This document shows, one piece after another, positions 17,309 through 26,204 of a stretch of 64,000 nucleotides of DNA. Both the position numbers and the translations under genes were made by a program. The DNA is from Crenobacter caeni (GTDB lineage Bacteria; Pseudomonadota; Gammaproteobacteria; Burkholderiales; Chromobacteriaceae): assembly GCF_010435965.1 (NCBI RefSeq), contig NZ_JAAGAA010000002.1, forward strand, positions 186,001 to 250,000, written 5' to 3'. The notes below the pieces were generated by a model. The model saw only the letters and a program-made list of their open reading frames with translations, was not told the origin of the DNA and did not search any database. The first letter of the stretch is position 1. Every line of letters begins with the position of its first letter.

Positions 17309-18984
17309 CAAAAGTCGCGATTTACGCGCGCTATTCGTGCGAGAAGCAAAACGAAACGTCGCTCGACGACCAGATCCGGCGTTGCCGGGAACTCGCCCAA
17401 CAAAACGGGCTGGAAGTCGATGAGGCGCTGATTTTCACTGACGCAGCCATCTCAGGCCAGTCACACGCCTTACACAAGCGGGAAGGCTACCAAGCGTTCC
17501 AGAAGGCGTGGCAGCAAGGGGCGTTCAACGTATTCATCGTCGACGAACCCTCGCGGCTGACGCGCGACCCGGTAGAGCAGGCCCAGTTGATGAAGTTGCT
17601 GGAAAACCGGCGGGTGCGCATGCTCAGTTGCGACGGCCTGGATAGCCACAGCCAGGGCTGGGAGATCCGCTTTGGCTTACAGAGCATGATCGCACAGCAG
17701 GAAGGCCGGAACTTGCGCCACAGGGTTGGTCGCGGCATGTACGGCCAACTGTTGCGTGGCTACATGATCGCGACGCCGGCCTATGGTTACGAACTCAAGC
17801 GGGAGTTTGACGATGTTGGGAACCGGGTCGGTAGTCACTGGCAGGTCAACGAGGCTGAAGCTGCGGTCGTGCGCGAAGTGTATGCGCGGCGGGAGGCTGG
17901 GCAATCGATGCATCAGATCGCGGCTTGGCTGAATACCGAAGCGATCCCCTGTAGCCGCATGGCGCGCAAGTCGGACGGTGGCTATTGGCGGCCGGCGCGG
18001 GTGCGCAACCTGCTCAGCAATACGATCTACCGGGGTACCTTTACTTGGCACGGATCGACGACTTACGCAAAGCGCGCGGCCAAACGCGGCATTGAGGTGG
18101 AGCAAGAGGTGTTTGCTCGCTCTGAGCTGCGCCTGGTCAGTGACCAGACCTGGTATCGCTGCAACCAGAAAACGCACAGCCGGACCGGTTACGGCGGCGG
18201 CAAGCATGCTTTGGCCGGACTGTTCAGCTGTGGCTGCTGTGGCGGAACCTTGGTGCTGTCGGCGCATCGGCGCGCGAAGTCGCTGTACTGCGCGAACTGT
18301 ACGGTCGGCCAGTCATCGGAAGCGGGTGGTACGTATCAGACGCAGACCATCGCGGTTGCTGGTATCGAGACTCTGTTGAACCACATGCTGCAGTGTTTTC
18401 TCACCCCTGCGTTCGTCGAAGCGTTCCGCACGTCGTTACAACTGCGGCTGACCGGCGACACCCGCCAGCAGTTGGAAGACTGCCGCAAGCGGCTGGTGCA
18501 GTTGGAGCGCACGCAGGCGCGGCTGTCGCACATGCTGACTGGCATCAGTGATGAAGACCCCGTGCTGGAGCAGCGCTACGCGGAAACGCGCGACAAGGTG
18601 GCCGCGTGCAAGACTGAGCTGGCAGAGCTGGAAAGCACCCAACTGCAGGTCGACGCCCAGGCGATCGAGGCGCAGTTGCAGGTCGACCCAGCTGTGCTGC
18701 TCGGCACCCTGCTGCAGGCGGACCTCGCGCCTGAGCGCAAGCGTGCACTGCTGGCCAGGCTGTTCCCGGTGCTGCGTTTTGACGGCAAACGCGGGCGCTA
18801 TTGCTCCCGCTTCTACGTCGAGTTTGCCGCCGGCGCAGCTCTGGCATTGGCGAGCGGTACTGAACAGGTCGACGAAGGCCGCCAGGCGCTGCGCTTCCGC
18901 CTGCAGTACACGCCTCGTCATCGCGGCGACGCTGCTGGCAACGACAAGGGGACGCACTGGTCGGTGGAGGTGTTGTCCAGCTAA
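17305..18984 (+). CDS. Large serine recombinase
   Basis: 559 residues. The resolvase/invertase catalytic domain covers about 1-150 with Ser11 in IYARYSCEKQ, the SLDDQIRRC motif and the Arg-containing EPSRLTRD. A recombinase domain follows (PAYGYELKREFDD to NLLSNTIYRGTFTW), then a zinc ribbon, LFSCGCCGG with CANC, near 310-335 and a coiled-coil-like region near 395-470 rich in Gln, Leu and Glu. This is the layout of phage and conjugative-element integrases. Finding one between two tyrosine integrases in a tRNA-targeted island is unusual. It is coupled to the 59-residue gene upstream and ends in a strong terminator. Confidence 0.92.
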   Translation: MTKVAIYARYSCEKQNETSLDDQIRRCRELAQQNGLEVDEALIFTDAAISGQSHALHKREGYQAFQKAWQQGAFNVFIVDEPSRLTRDPVEQAQLMKLLENRRVRMLSCDGLDSHSQGWEIRFGLQSMIAQQEGRNLRHRVGRGMYGQLLRGYMIATPAYGYELKREFDDVGNRVGSHWQVNEAEAAVVREVYARREAGQSMHQIAAWLNTEAIPCSRMARKSDGGYWRPARVRNLLSNTIYRGTFTWHGSTTYAKRAAKRGIEVEQEVFARSELRLVSDQTWYRCNQKTHSRTGYGGGKHALAGLFSCGCCGGTLVLSAHRRAKSLYCANCTVGQSSEAGGTYQTQTIAVAGIETLLNHMLQCFLTPAFVEAFRTSLQLRLTGDTRQQLEDCRKRLVQLERTQARLSHMLTGISDEDPVLEQRYAETRDKVAACKTELAELESTQLQVDAQAIEAQLQVDPAVLLGTLLQADLAPERKRALLARLFPVLRFDGKRGRYCSRFYVEFAAGAALALASGTEQVDEGRQALRFRLQYTPRHRGDAAGNDKGTHWSVEVLSS

Positions 18985-19006
18985 GCCACGGGCGGGGGCA
19001 AACAGG

Positions 19007-19035
19007 ACGGCGGGGTGATTACCACGCCGTTTTTT
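19007..19035 (+). terminator. Intrinsic terminator after the serine recombinase gene
   Basis: ACGGCGGGGT (19007-19016), loop GATT, ACCACGCCGT (19021-19030), then TTTTT. Nine of ten stem positions pair. It separates the first recombination operon from integrase 2. Confidence 0.85.
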
Positions 19036-19140
19036 GTGGTCGGGACAGCGATGGTAACTTTAACCATCCGTCCGCCAATTAAGGGCGTAGAAATTCCTGC
19101 AGCTTCGCTATACGTCTGCTCTACCTTTTGGAGCAGCAGC

Positions 19141-20157
19141 ATGGCAAGCATCACCCATCGTGGCCCTTACCAGTACCAGGTGATTATTCGCCGCAAGGGC
19201 TACCCCACGCAAACCCGGACTTTCGAAAGCCAAGAAGAAGCCGAGATCTGGGCCCGCATGGTCGAGTCGGGAATGGACTTCGGCCAGTTCCGGGATCTGC
19301 GCCTGCTCGACAAGCTGACCCTCGGAGATCTGTTGCGCCGCTATGGCGAAGAGGTGACGCCTAGCAAGCGGGGAGCAGTGCAGGAAGGCAATCGCATCAG
19401 GCAACTGCTTCGCCACCCACTGGCGCTGCGCCCGATGTCCGGCTTGCGGGCCTGCGACTATGCGGCTTACCGCAATGCGCGGCTTGAGCAGGTGGGCCCG
19501 AGCACTGTGCGGCTGGAGCTCGCGCTGCTCTCTCACCTCTACACCATTGCGATTCGCGAATGGTCATTGCCCCTTGTGCACGAGCTGAAGAATATCAGCC
19601 GCCCCAAAGCGTCACCGGGTCGTGAGCGTCGGCTACAGCGGGGCGAACTGGCGCGCCTGCTCGCGGCAATCGACGCACAGGGTGGCCGGGCCGCACCCTG
19701 GTTGAAGGCCTGTATCGAGCTTGCACTGGAAACAGGCATGCGCGCTGGCGAGTTGCTGAGCCTGGAGTGGAAGCAAGTCGACCTGGCTACGGCCGCAGTC
19801 AGACTTGAGCAGACCAAGAACGGCGATGCGCGGCTGGTGCCCTTGTCGGAGAAAGCCGAGGCGGTACTGACCGCATTGCCCCGGCCTGGCCTGCGTGTCA
19901 TTCCCAACTTCTACGACACTTCGGGCTTGGACCGTGCGTTCAAGCGGGCCTGTGGGGTCGCTGGCATCGAGGGGCTGCGCTTTCACGATCTACGGCACGA
20001 GGCCGCTTCGCTGCGCGCGCCGCAGATGCCTCCGCAGACCCTCGCCAAGCTGTTCGGCTGGAAGAACCTGCAGATGGCGATGCGCTACTACAACCCACAG
20101 ATCGCCGAACTGCACGCGGCGATCGGTCGCACGCCGCCGGCGGCATGCCTGCACTGA
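19141..20157 (+). CDS. Tyrosine recombinase, island integrase 2 (paralogue of integrase 1)
   Basis: 338 residues, aligned end to end with the gene at 16103. All catalytic positions are intact: LETGMRAGELLSLEW, EQTKNGDARLVPL, RFHDLRHEAAS, LFGWKNLQ and MRYYNP. The leader is also shared: the string GCAGCTTCGCTATACG about 40 bases before the start occurs before both genes, and a decayed form occurs past attR at 48556. The gene is therefore a duplication that includes the promoter region, or the integrase of a second element that entered the same site. It has no obvious own att site at its left. Confidence 0.92.
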   Translation: MASITHRGPYQYQVIIRRKGYPTQTRTFESQEEAEIWARMVESGMDFGQFRDLRLLDKLTLGDLLRRYGEEVTPSKRGAVQEGNRIRQLLRHPLALRPMSGLRACDYAAYRNARLEQVGPSTVRLELALLSHLYTIAIREWSLPLVHELKNISRPKASPGRERRLQRGELARLLAAIDAQGGRAAPWLKACIELALETGMRAGELLSLEWKQVDLATAAVRLEQTKNGDARLVPLSEKAEAVLTALPRPGLRVIPNFYDTSGLDRAFKRACGVAGIEGLRFHDLRHEAASLRAPQMPPQTLAKLFGWKNLQMAMRYYNPQIAELHAAIGRTPPAACLH

Positions 20158-20339
20158 GCCTTCAAACTGTGTGTCCGGTATGGTCAAGCTGTGTTCGGGG
20201 CCGTTTTACCTCGGCACAGCCGCCAATGCGCCGTCCCTGTAGCGCCGGCTGGACGAAAATCCCGCCGTTTATAAGGGAGATTTGCGTTGCGTTCCGGCAT
20301 TAAATTTGTATCACCCGGTTCCCAGAACAATACAAAACG

Positions 20340-20885
20340 GTGTTGAGCTGACCTGACTGCCAAAGCAGAGCGGAGGATTCCGCGCGATCGAAGTGACCAG
20401 CAATGGCATGGGTGACGCCCCGATGTTGCCAGAGCTACTCAAGTAGATCCCGTCTGACTAGGCGATTGCGAGCGTCAGCGCCGACGGTGCGTACGACACC
20501 AAATCCTGTCACGCGGCCATTGCGGCACGCCACGCCGAAGCCATCATCCCGGTTCGCAAGAATGGCCGACCGTGGAAGGAGGATGGCGCGGGTGCTAGGG
20601 CGCGGAACGAAATTCTACGTGCTACCCGAAGACTGGGAGCGACCCTCTGGAAGCGCTGGAGTGGCTACCACCGGCGTAGCCTAGTCGAAACGAAGATACG
20701 CTGCTTCAAACGGCTGGGTGAGCGCGTCATGGCGCGAACGTTTGAACGCCAAGCGGCAGAGTGACAGATTTGCGCGGTACTCCTCAACCGCCTCACGCAG
20801 TTGAGCAGGCCGCTCACTGTGCGCGTGGGGTAACTGCGTTGGGGAAAGGGGGGGCTAGCCTTCAGGTGATTTGTGCAACAAAGCC
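20340..20885 (+). pseudogene. Remnant of an IS5-family insertion sequence (transposase C-terminal part and right end)
   Basis: One reading frame from about 20340 to 20833 encodes a typical IS5-group transposase C-terminus, including VSADGAYDTKSCHAAIAARH, AIIPVRKNGRPWK, RWSGYHRRSLVETK and FKRLGERVMARTFERQ, but it is broken by three in-frame stops (TAG twice near 20440-20460, TGA near 20761). GATTTGTGCAACAAAGCC at 20868-20885 looks like the right terminal inverted repeat of such elements. The 5' half of the transposase and the left end are missing. It is dead and marks the join between the recombination module and the copper block. Confidence 0.85.
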
Positions 20886-20948
20886 CCCACACGTTCTCAA
20901 TCAACGCCATGGTCAGGATGACCATCACATTTACTTCGGATCTGTAGC

Positions 20949-20979
20949 TTGACCTTCCTACGGTGGCAAGGTTCAGACT
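20949..20979 (+). promoter_or_regulatory. CueR-type (MerR-family) promoter/operator of copZ
   Basis: TTGACC (20949-20954) and a -10-like CAGACT (20974-20979) are 19 bp apart, the overlong spacer that MerR-family activators correct. The spacer holds the imperfect dyad ACCTTCCT-ACGGT-GGCAAGGT, close to known CueR boxes. Confidence 0.75.
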
Positions 20980-21026
20980 GCAGTCACGGCCAGATCACCG
21001 GCCGTTCTCAACCGAAAGGACACGCC

Positions 21027-21224
21027 ATGCATCAGCTACATATCGACAATATCCATTGCGGCGGCTGCGTCGCCCGAGTGACCCGCGCCTTGCAACAACT
21101 AGACGAAAATGTCCGCGTCGAGATCGACCGTACCAGCGGACTGGCCCATATCGAAACGACTGCGTCGCTGGCCAGCGTGTGCGAACAACTGGGCAAAAGC
21201 GGCTACCCGGCCCGCTCCGTCTGA
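21027..21224 (+). CDS. copZ: CopZ-like copper chaperone (HMA domain)
   Basis: 65 residues, a single heavy-metal-associated domain: [20 protein letters not shown] with the Cys-x-x-Cys copper site. It would carry Cu(I) to the CopA ATPase encoded next. A Shine-Dalgarno GAAAGGA precedes the ATG. It has its own CueR-type promoter at 20949. The binding loop is NIHCGGC and not the usual MxCxxC, with Ile replacing Met, a small deviation also seen in related chaperones. Confidence 0.88.
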   Translation: MHQLHIDNIHCGGCVARVTRALQQLDENVRVEIDRTSGLAHIETTASLASVCEQLGKSGYPARSV

Positions 21225-21310
21225 AGCGCTGCCAAGCCGTACCATCACCAGCCCCTGCCGACAGGGGCGCTGGCATGGGCGGCGGCGTATCCCCCAAGCA
21301 GCGCCAGGGC

Positions 21311-21341
21311 TTGACCTTGCCATGATGGCAAGGTCGATGCT
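21311..21341 (+). promoter_or_regulatory. CueR-type promoter/operator of copA
   Basis: TTGACC (21311-21316), 19-bp spacer, -10-like GATGCT (21336-21341). The spacer region carries a perfect 9-5-9 palindrome, GACCTTGCC-ATGAT-GGCAAGGTC (21313-21335), matching the CueR operator pattern. The cueR gene lies just downstream of copA. Confidence 0.85.
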
Positions 21342-21372
21342 GGCGCGATCCCCACTACAGGAGACATGCATC

Positions 21373-23769
21373 ATGTCCCATTCCTCCTCCCCCGCCAGCG
21401 CTCGCCGCCTGCAGTTGCCCGTGCTGGGCATGACGTGCGCCAGTTGTGCCAGCCGGGTGGAAAAAGCGCTAGGCAAAGTGGACGGCGTCCGCGCCGCCAG
21501 CGTCAACCTGGCGACCGAATCGGTCACGCTGGATGTCGCGCCTACCCTCGCGCTGGGCGCGGTGTATGGCGCGATCGAACAAGCCGGCTACCAAGTCGGC
21601 AGCCACAGCGTCGAGCTGTCGATCGGCGGCATGAGCTGCGCCAGCTGCGTCGGCCGGGTGGAACGCGCCCTGCTCGCACTCGATGGTGTCAGCGCGGCCA
21701 GCGTCAACCTGGCGAGCGAAAGCGCCCGCGTCACCCTGCGCGCCGGCACCGCCCCCGCCGCCCTGCTCGCCGCTGTCGCTGCCGCCGGCTACCAGGCCGT
21801 GCTGCGCCAGGATGAAGAGCAGCCGGCCGAGCCGCCGCATGCGACGCCATGGTGGCCGGTGCTGCTGGCTGCCGCCCTGGCGCTGCCCTTGGTGCTGCCG
21901 ATGCTGGGCCACTTCGCCGGCGCCAACTGGATGCTGCCGCCGTGGCTGCAATTCCTGCTAGCGACCCCGGTCCAGTTCTGGCTGGGGGCGCGCTTCTACC
22001 GCGCCGGCTGGAAAGCGTTGCGCGCAGGCAGCGGCAATATGGACCTGCTGGTCGCCATCGGCACCAGCGCCGCCTACGGGCTGTCGCTGTATCAATGGTG
22101 GCAGGCGGGCGGGCATGGTGGCGGCCACCTGTACTTCGAAGCCTCCGCCGTCGTCATCACGCTGGTGCTGCTGGGCAAGCAGCTGGAAGCGCGCGCCAAG
22201 CAACAGACCACGGCCGCCATCCGCGCCCTGCAGGCGCTGCGCCCCAGCTCGGCCCGCGTGCGCAAGGACGGAGTCGAGCGCGAGGTCCCGCTGCAACAAG
22301 TCGTGCCTGGCGACCTGGTGGTGGTGCGTCCGGGCGAGCGCGTGCCGGTTGACGGCGAAATCCGCGAAGGCAGCAGCCAGCTGGACGAATCGATGCTGAC
22401 CGGCGAAAGCCTGCCACTGGCCAAGCAGCCGGGCGATTACGTCACCGGCGGCGCCATCAACCACGACGGCCTGCTGCTGATCGAAACCCGCGCCGTCGGC
22501 CGGGACAGCACGCTCGCCCGCATCATCCGCCTGGTCGAAGACGCGCAGGCGGGCAAGGCGCCGGTGCAACGGCTGGTCGATCGCGTCAGCGCGGTCTTCG
22601 TCCCGCTCGTGCTGCTGATCGCCCTGTTGACGCTAGGCATCTGGTGGCTGCTGAGCGGCAATATCGAACAGGCGATCCTCAACGCCGTCGCCGTGCTGGT
22701 GATTGCCTGCCCCTGCGCGCTGGGCCTGGCGACGCCGACCGCGATCATGGCCGGCACCGGCGTCGCCGCGCGCCACGGCATCCTGATCAAGGACGCCACG
22801 GCGCTGGAGCTGGCGCACGGCGTGCGGCTGGTGGCCTTCGACAAGACCGGCACCCTGACGGCGGGCAAACCGCAACTGACCCGCATCGTCGCCCGCGACG
22901 GCGATGAAGACCGCGTGCTGGAGCTCGCCGCGACCTTGCAGCAAGGCAGCGAGCACCCGCTGGCGCAGGCGGTGCGGCAGGCGGCCAGCGGCGTGACGCT
23001 GGATGCGACGGCACAACAACTGCAGGCCTTGCCCGGGCGCGGTCTGCAAGCCGAGGTCGACGGCGTCGGCTGGCTGCTGGGCAACCAGCGCCTGATGCAG
23101 GAGCACGGGGTCGAGCTGTCGGCCATGCGTGATGCCCAGCAGCAAGAGCAACAGCTGGGGCGCAGCGTATCGTGGCTGGCGCGCGCAAGCGACGGCCTGC
23201 TGCTCGGCATGCTGTCTTTTGGCGACAGCGTCAAACCCGGTGCCGCGGCCGCCATCAGCCAGCTGCACCAGCTGGGAATACGCAGCGTGATGATTTCCGG
23301 CGACAACCAGGGCGCGGCGCAGCAGGTGGCGGCAGCGCTGGGCGTCGACGAAGTGATCGCCGAGGTGCTGCCGGGTGACAAGGCGGCACATGTGGCACGC
23401 TTGCGTGCAGGCGGGGTACGCGTGGCGATGGTAGGCGACGGCATCAACGACGCGCCGGCGCTGGCCGCCGCCGATGTCGGCATGGCCATGAGCACCGGCA
23501 CCGACGTGGCCATGCACGCCGCGGGGGTGACGCTGATGCGTGGCGACCCGGCGCTGGTGGCGCAGGCCATCGCCATCTCGCGCCTGACCTACCGCAAAAT
23601 CAGACAGAACCTGTTCTGGGCGTTTATCTTCAACCTGGTGGGCATCCCGCTGGCGGCGTTCGGCCTGCTCAACCCGATGGTCGCCGGCGCGGCGATGGCG
23701 TTTTCCAGTGTCAGCGTGGTAGCCAACGCCCTACTGCTGCGCCGCTGGCAGCCGGTCCCGCATCACTGA
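21373..23769 (+). CDS. copA: Cu(I)-exporting P1B-type ATPase CopA
   Basis: 798 residues. Two N-terminal HMA domains with GMTCASC (Cys22, Cys25) and GGMSCASC (near residue 90), eight membrane helices, the transport-site motif [14 protein letters not shown], phosphorylation site [13 protein letters not shown], the TGES loop ([10 protein letters not shown]), the nucleotide-site motif [10 protein letters not shown] and the hinge [18 protein letters not shown]. It pumps Cu(I) from the cytoplasm to the periplasm. The ATG at 21373 begins just before HMA 1. It stands between copZ and cueR and has its own CueR operator. Confidence 0.96.
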   Translation: MSHSSSPASARRLQLPVLGMTCASCASRVEKALGKVDGVRAASVNLATESVTLDVAPTLALGAVYGAIEQAGYQVGSHSVELSIGGMSCASCVGRVERALLALDGVSAASVNLASESARVTLRAGTAPAALLAAVAAAGYQAVLRQDEEQPAEPPHATPWWPVLLAAALALPLVLPMLGHFAGANWMLPPWLQFLLATPVQFWLGARFYRAGWKALRAGSGNMDLLVAIGTSAAYGLSLYQWWQAGGHGGGHLYFEASAVVITLVLLGKQLEARAKQQTTAAIRALQALRPSSARVRKDGVEREVPLQQVVPGDLVVVRPGERVPVDGEIREGSSQLDESMLTGESLPLAKQPGDYVTGGAINHDGLLLIETRAVGRDSTLARIIRLVEDAQAGKAPVQRLVDRVSAVFVPLVLLIALLTLGIWWLLSGNIEQAILNAVAVLVIACPCALGLATPTAIMAGTGVAARHGILIKDATALELAHGVRLVAFDKTGTLTAGKPQLTRIVARDGDEDRVLELAATLQQGSEHPLAQAVRQAASGVTLDATAQQLQALPGRGLQAEVDGVGWLLGNQRLMQEHGVELSAMRDAQQQEQQLGRSVSWLARASDGLLLGMLSFGDSVKPGAAAAISQLHQLGIRSVMISGDNQGAAQQVAAALGVDEVIAEVLPGDKAAHVARLRAGGVRVAMVGDGINDAPALAAADVGMAMSTGTDVAMHAAGVTLMRGDPALVAQAIAISRLTYRKIRQNLFWAFIFNLVGIPLAAFGLLNPMVAGAAMAFSSVSVVANALLLRRWQPVPHH

Positions 23770-23774
23770 ACCCG

Positions 23775-23796
23775 CGGCGGGCATGCCCGCCGTTTT
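23775..23796 (+). terminator. Intrinsic terminator or attenuator between copA and cueR
   Basis: CGGCGGGC-AT-GCCCGCCG (23775-23792) followed by TTTT. The stem is perfect and the loop very tight. It would limit read-through from copA into cueR. Confidence 0.7.
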
Positions 23797-23810
23797 GACA
23801 GGAGTAGCAC

Positions 23811-24212
23811 ATGAATATCGGCCAGGCGGCGGATCACAGCGGCGTTTCCGCCAAGATGATCCGCCATTACGAAAGCATCGGCCTGATCCAGCCGGGCTTG
23901 CGCAGCGCCGCCGGCTATCGCCAGTACAGCGAACGCGACGTGCACCTGCTGCGCTTTATCGGCCAGGCCCGCAAGCTGGGCTTCCCGCTGGAGCAGATCC
24001 GCCTACTGCTGTCGCTGTGGCAGGACAGCCAGCGCAGCAGCGCCGACGTCAAGCAGCTGGCGGCGGCGCATATCGCCGAGCTGGACCAGCGCATCCGCGA
24101 ACTGAGCGCGATGCGCGACGCCCTGTCCGCGCTGGCGACCGGCTGCGCCGGCGACGTCCGCCCCGATTGTCCGATCCTGCAAGGGCTGGCACAACAAGGC
24201 GGCTCGACCTAG
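23811..24212 (+). CDS. cueR: CueR, copper-responsive MerR-family regulator
   Basis: 133 residues. The N-terminal winged helix (MNIGQAADHSGVSAKMIRHYESIGLI) and dimerisation helix are followed by the metal-binding loop GCAGDVRPDCPIL near residues 111-123, with the two Cys spaced as in CueR and specific for Cu(I)/Ag(I)/Au(I). The family distorts 19-bp-spacer promoters, and two such promoters precede copZ and copA. The Shine-Dalgarno is AGGAG at 23800-23804. Confidence 0.95.
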   Translation: MNIGQAADHSGVSAKMIRHYESIGLIQPGLRSAAGYRQYSERDVHLLRFIGQARKLGFPLEQIRLLLSLWQDSQRSSADVKQLAAAHIAELDQRIRELSAMRDALSALATGCAGDVRPDCPILQGLAQQGGST

Positions 24213-24257
24213 GTAGTCTGATCAGAAGCCACTTGCGATGAGGGTAGGACGACTAAG

Positions 24258-24346
24258 ACCGGCTAACAAAACCTATATTTCTGGCTGTCGAGAATTTGGC
24301 GGATCAGCAACTTACTGGTTGCCCGTGTAGTTTTGTTAGCGACTCT
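24258..24346. repeat. Repeat R1, imperfect palindrome with 11-bp inverted ends
   Basis: GCTAACAAAAC (24262-24272) and GTTTTGTTAGC (24330-24340) are perfect inverted arms, with an inner hairpin GCAAC/GTTGC. About 80 percent of positions match the adjacent copy R2. It shares blocks ATTTCTGG, TTGGC, ATCAG and GTTTT with further copies near 26114, 27406 and 29011. The general shape resembles an integron attC site, but the core does not fit GTTRRRY. Confidence 0.7.
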
Positions 24347-24349
24347 AAG

Positions 24350-24437
24350 AGTGGCTCACAAAACCCACATTTCTGGTCTCTCGTGCTTGGCAAATCAGTA
24401 ATTTATTGGTGGCTCGTTCGGTTTTATTAGCGGATCT
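24350..24437. repeat. Repeat R2, tandem copy of R1
   Basis: Arms GCTCACAAAAC (24354-24364) and GTTTTATTAGC (24421-24431), with inner blocks ATTTCTGG, TTGGCAAATCAGTAATTTAT and GGTGGCTCG. The whole interval 24213-24570 contains no gene; R1 and R2 fill most of it and the rest is AT-rich leader of the oxidase gene. Confidence 0.7.
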
Positions 24438-24570
24438 ACGACAAGTCTGTCACGTCAAGCATCTCGCAGTAGGGTGATTTTTCTGCATTTTCAAGATGGC
24501 TTGCGATATCGTCAATGACTTCTACTCTAGAGTGAACTGGGATTTCATCTAGTTTCTTCTGGAGATGGTC

Positions 24571-26127
24571 ATGTCGCCGTATCGTTCTGCCAAGCCAGCC
24601 AGACAGGATATTTCGTCTGGAAATCTACTCAATCGTCGTCAAGTCCTAGGTCTAGGCGCGGCCATTTTGATTGCACCGGTCCTCAGGCCTGATCACGCAC
24701 ATGCTGTGCCGCGCCCTGTGGGTAAAATTAAACCTGAAGACCTGACACGAGCCACTCCCCCTGGTTTTCCATGGAAGCGGTTTCACCTTGATATTGCTGA
24801 AGGTGCTGTTATGTCAGGTGGTGGGAAACTGATTAGTATTAATGGTAAGAAAAGCGGCCCGGAAATTCGCCTGAAGCAGGGCGAGGTGTTCTACGTCACT
24901 GTACGCAACCGTTTGCGTGAAGCCACGACCGTGCATTGGCACGGTATTATCGTTCCAAACTTAATGGACGGTGTTCCGCACGTATCGCAAGTTCCCATCC
25001 CTTCGGGAATCGAAACTACTTATGCTTGGCCGGTGATCCAGTCTGGTACGTTCTGGTATCACTCACACATGGGACTGCAAGAACAGCAGGGGTTAGCCGG
25101 CCCACTTATTCTTGAAAGCTCAGACAACGATGGTCTAAACTATGATCGCGAGGCTGTGCTTTTCATGGAAGATCGCCTTTCAGCTAACCCCAATCAGGTA
25201 CTTGACGCCCTGCAAGGGAAAACGGCACCCGCTGCAGCTAAAGCTGCCATTGCTGCCCCAAGTGCTCCGATTTTTCCCTACCCTGATGGAAAAATGTTCG
25301 GTGTTGATGTGCAGTATACCCGCTTCCCGTTGAATGGTAACTTGCCGAATTCTCCTACTATCATTGATGCTATGCCGGATGAAGTGCTGCGTCTGCGCAT
25401 ACTCAACGCCTCTGCGTCTTCGTATTTTTTATTCAAGGTTGACGATCATAATCTGGAAGTTGTCGCCAAGGATGGTAATCGTACACGTCCACTTGCTACC
25501 CAAAATATCCTGATTGCCACCGCAGAACGATATGATGCACTGATTAAAGTCGGCAAGCCCGGTGTTTACAGAATCACAGGTGCCGCTGTCGGGCAAACTA
25601 CGGGTGCGCTGGCGCTGTTGAGAGTAGGCAATTCGCCATTGCCAGTGAAGATTGATGCTCCTCTGCCAGGGAATACCAGGTTTGAAGGTAAAACCATTGA
25701 TGCCAATGATATAAGGTCTCAATATTCAACGGTACTTCCTGATGCTAACGTAGAAACCATTCGGGAGGTACTTGCAGGTAATATGAAAAGCTATCGTTGG
25801 AGTATTAATGGCGAATACTATCCTGATGCTAAGCCAGAGATCATCGCATCAGGCCGACGAGTACGACTTGAAGTGGTAAACGACACCATGATGTATCACC
25901 CGATGCATTTGCATGGGCATTTCTTCCGGGTTGAACGCGAAGACATGCCAGAAGATGAGTATGCACCCTTAATGGATACCTATTCTGTTCCACCTAAATC
26001 CAAAGTGACACTAGCGTTCTATTCAGATAATCCTGGACGATGGGTTTTTCATTGTCACAATATGTATCATATGGCAGCAGGCATGCTACGTGTGATTAGT
26101 TATAACGCAACTGACATTTCTGGGTAG
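24571..26127 (+). CDS. Multicopper oxidase (CopA/PcoA-CumA type), Tat-exported
   Basis: 518 residues. Twin-arginine signal in LLNRRQVLGLGAAILIAPVL, cleaved after about HAHA. All four copper-ligand motifs are present: HWHG, WYHSHMG, HPMHLHGHFF and HCHNMYHMAAGM, so types 1, 2 and 3 copper can all be bound. It oxidises Cu(I) to less toxic Cu(II) or similar substrates in the periplasm. The ATG at 24571 has TCTGGAG at good spacing; an ATG at 24565 in the same frame is possible. Codon use is clearly more AT-rich than copA beside it. Its last codons (DISG-stop) fall within a copy of the repeat family. Confidence 0.92.
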   Translation: MSPYRSAKPARQDISSGNLLNRRQVLGLGAAILIAPVLRPDHAHAVPRPVGKIKPEDLTRATPPGFPWKRFHLDIAEGAVMSGGGKLISINGKKSGPEIRLKQGEVFYVTVRNRLREATTVHWHGIIVPNLMDGVPHVSQVPIPSGIETTYAWPVIQSGTFWYHSHMGLQEQQGLAGPLILESSDNDGLNYDREAVLFMEDRLSANPNQVLDALQGKTAPAAAKAAIAAPSAPIFPYPDGKMFGVDVQYTRFPLNGNLPNSPTIIDAMPDEVLRLRILNASASSYFLFKVDDHNLEVVAKDGNRTRPLATQNILIATAERYDALIKVGKPGVYRITGAAVGQTTGALALLRVGNSPLPVKIDAPLPGNTRFEGKTIDANDIRSQYSTVLPDANVETIREVLAGNMKSYRWSINGEYYPDAKPEIIASGRRVRLEVVNDTMMYHPMHLHGHFFRVEREDMPEDEYAPLMDTYSVPPKSKVTLAFYSDNPGRWVFHCHNMYHMAAGMLRVISYNATDISG

Positions 26128-26160
26128 TATTTTGGTGGCTCGCTGTGATTTTCTGCGGAT
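26114..26160. repeat. Repeat R3, internally deleted copy overlapping the oxidase gene end
   Basis: Begins ACATTTCTGG and continues, after loss of the middle, with ATTTTGGTGGCTCGCTGTGA and CTGCGGAT, matching the two ends of R2. The oxidase stop codon lies inside it. Confidence 0.6.
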
Positions 26161-26204
26161 GACAAGTTTCGTATTATCCGTTGTTAACGGAGAAGAAGGT
26201 GGGC

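Noticed and set aside
24258-24437. R1 and R2 as genuine integron attC sites
   Set aside because: The inverted ends look right, but the GTTRRRY/RYYYAAC cores are not met and no integron integrase gene is in the window. Kept only as an unclassified repeat family.
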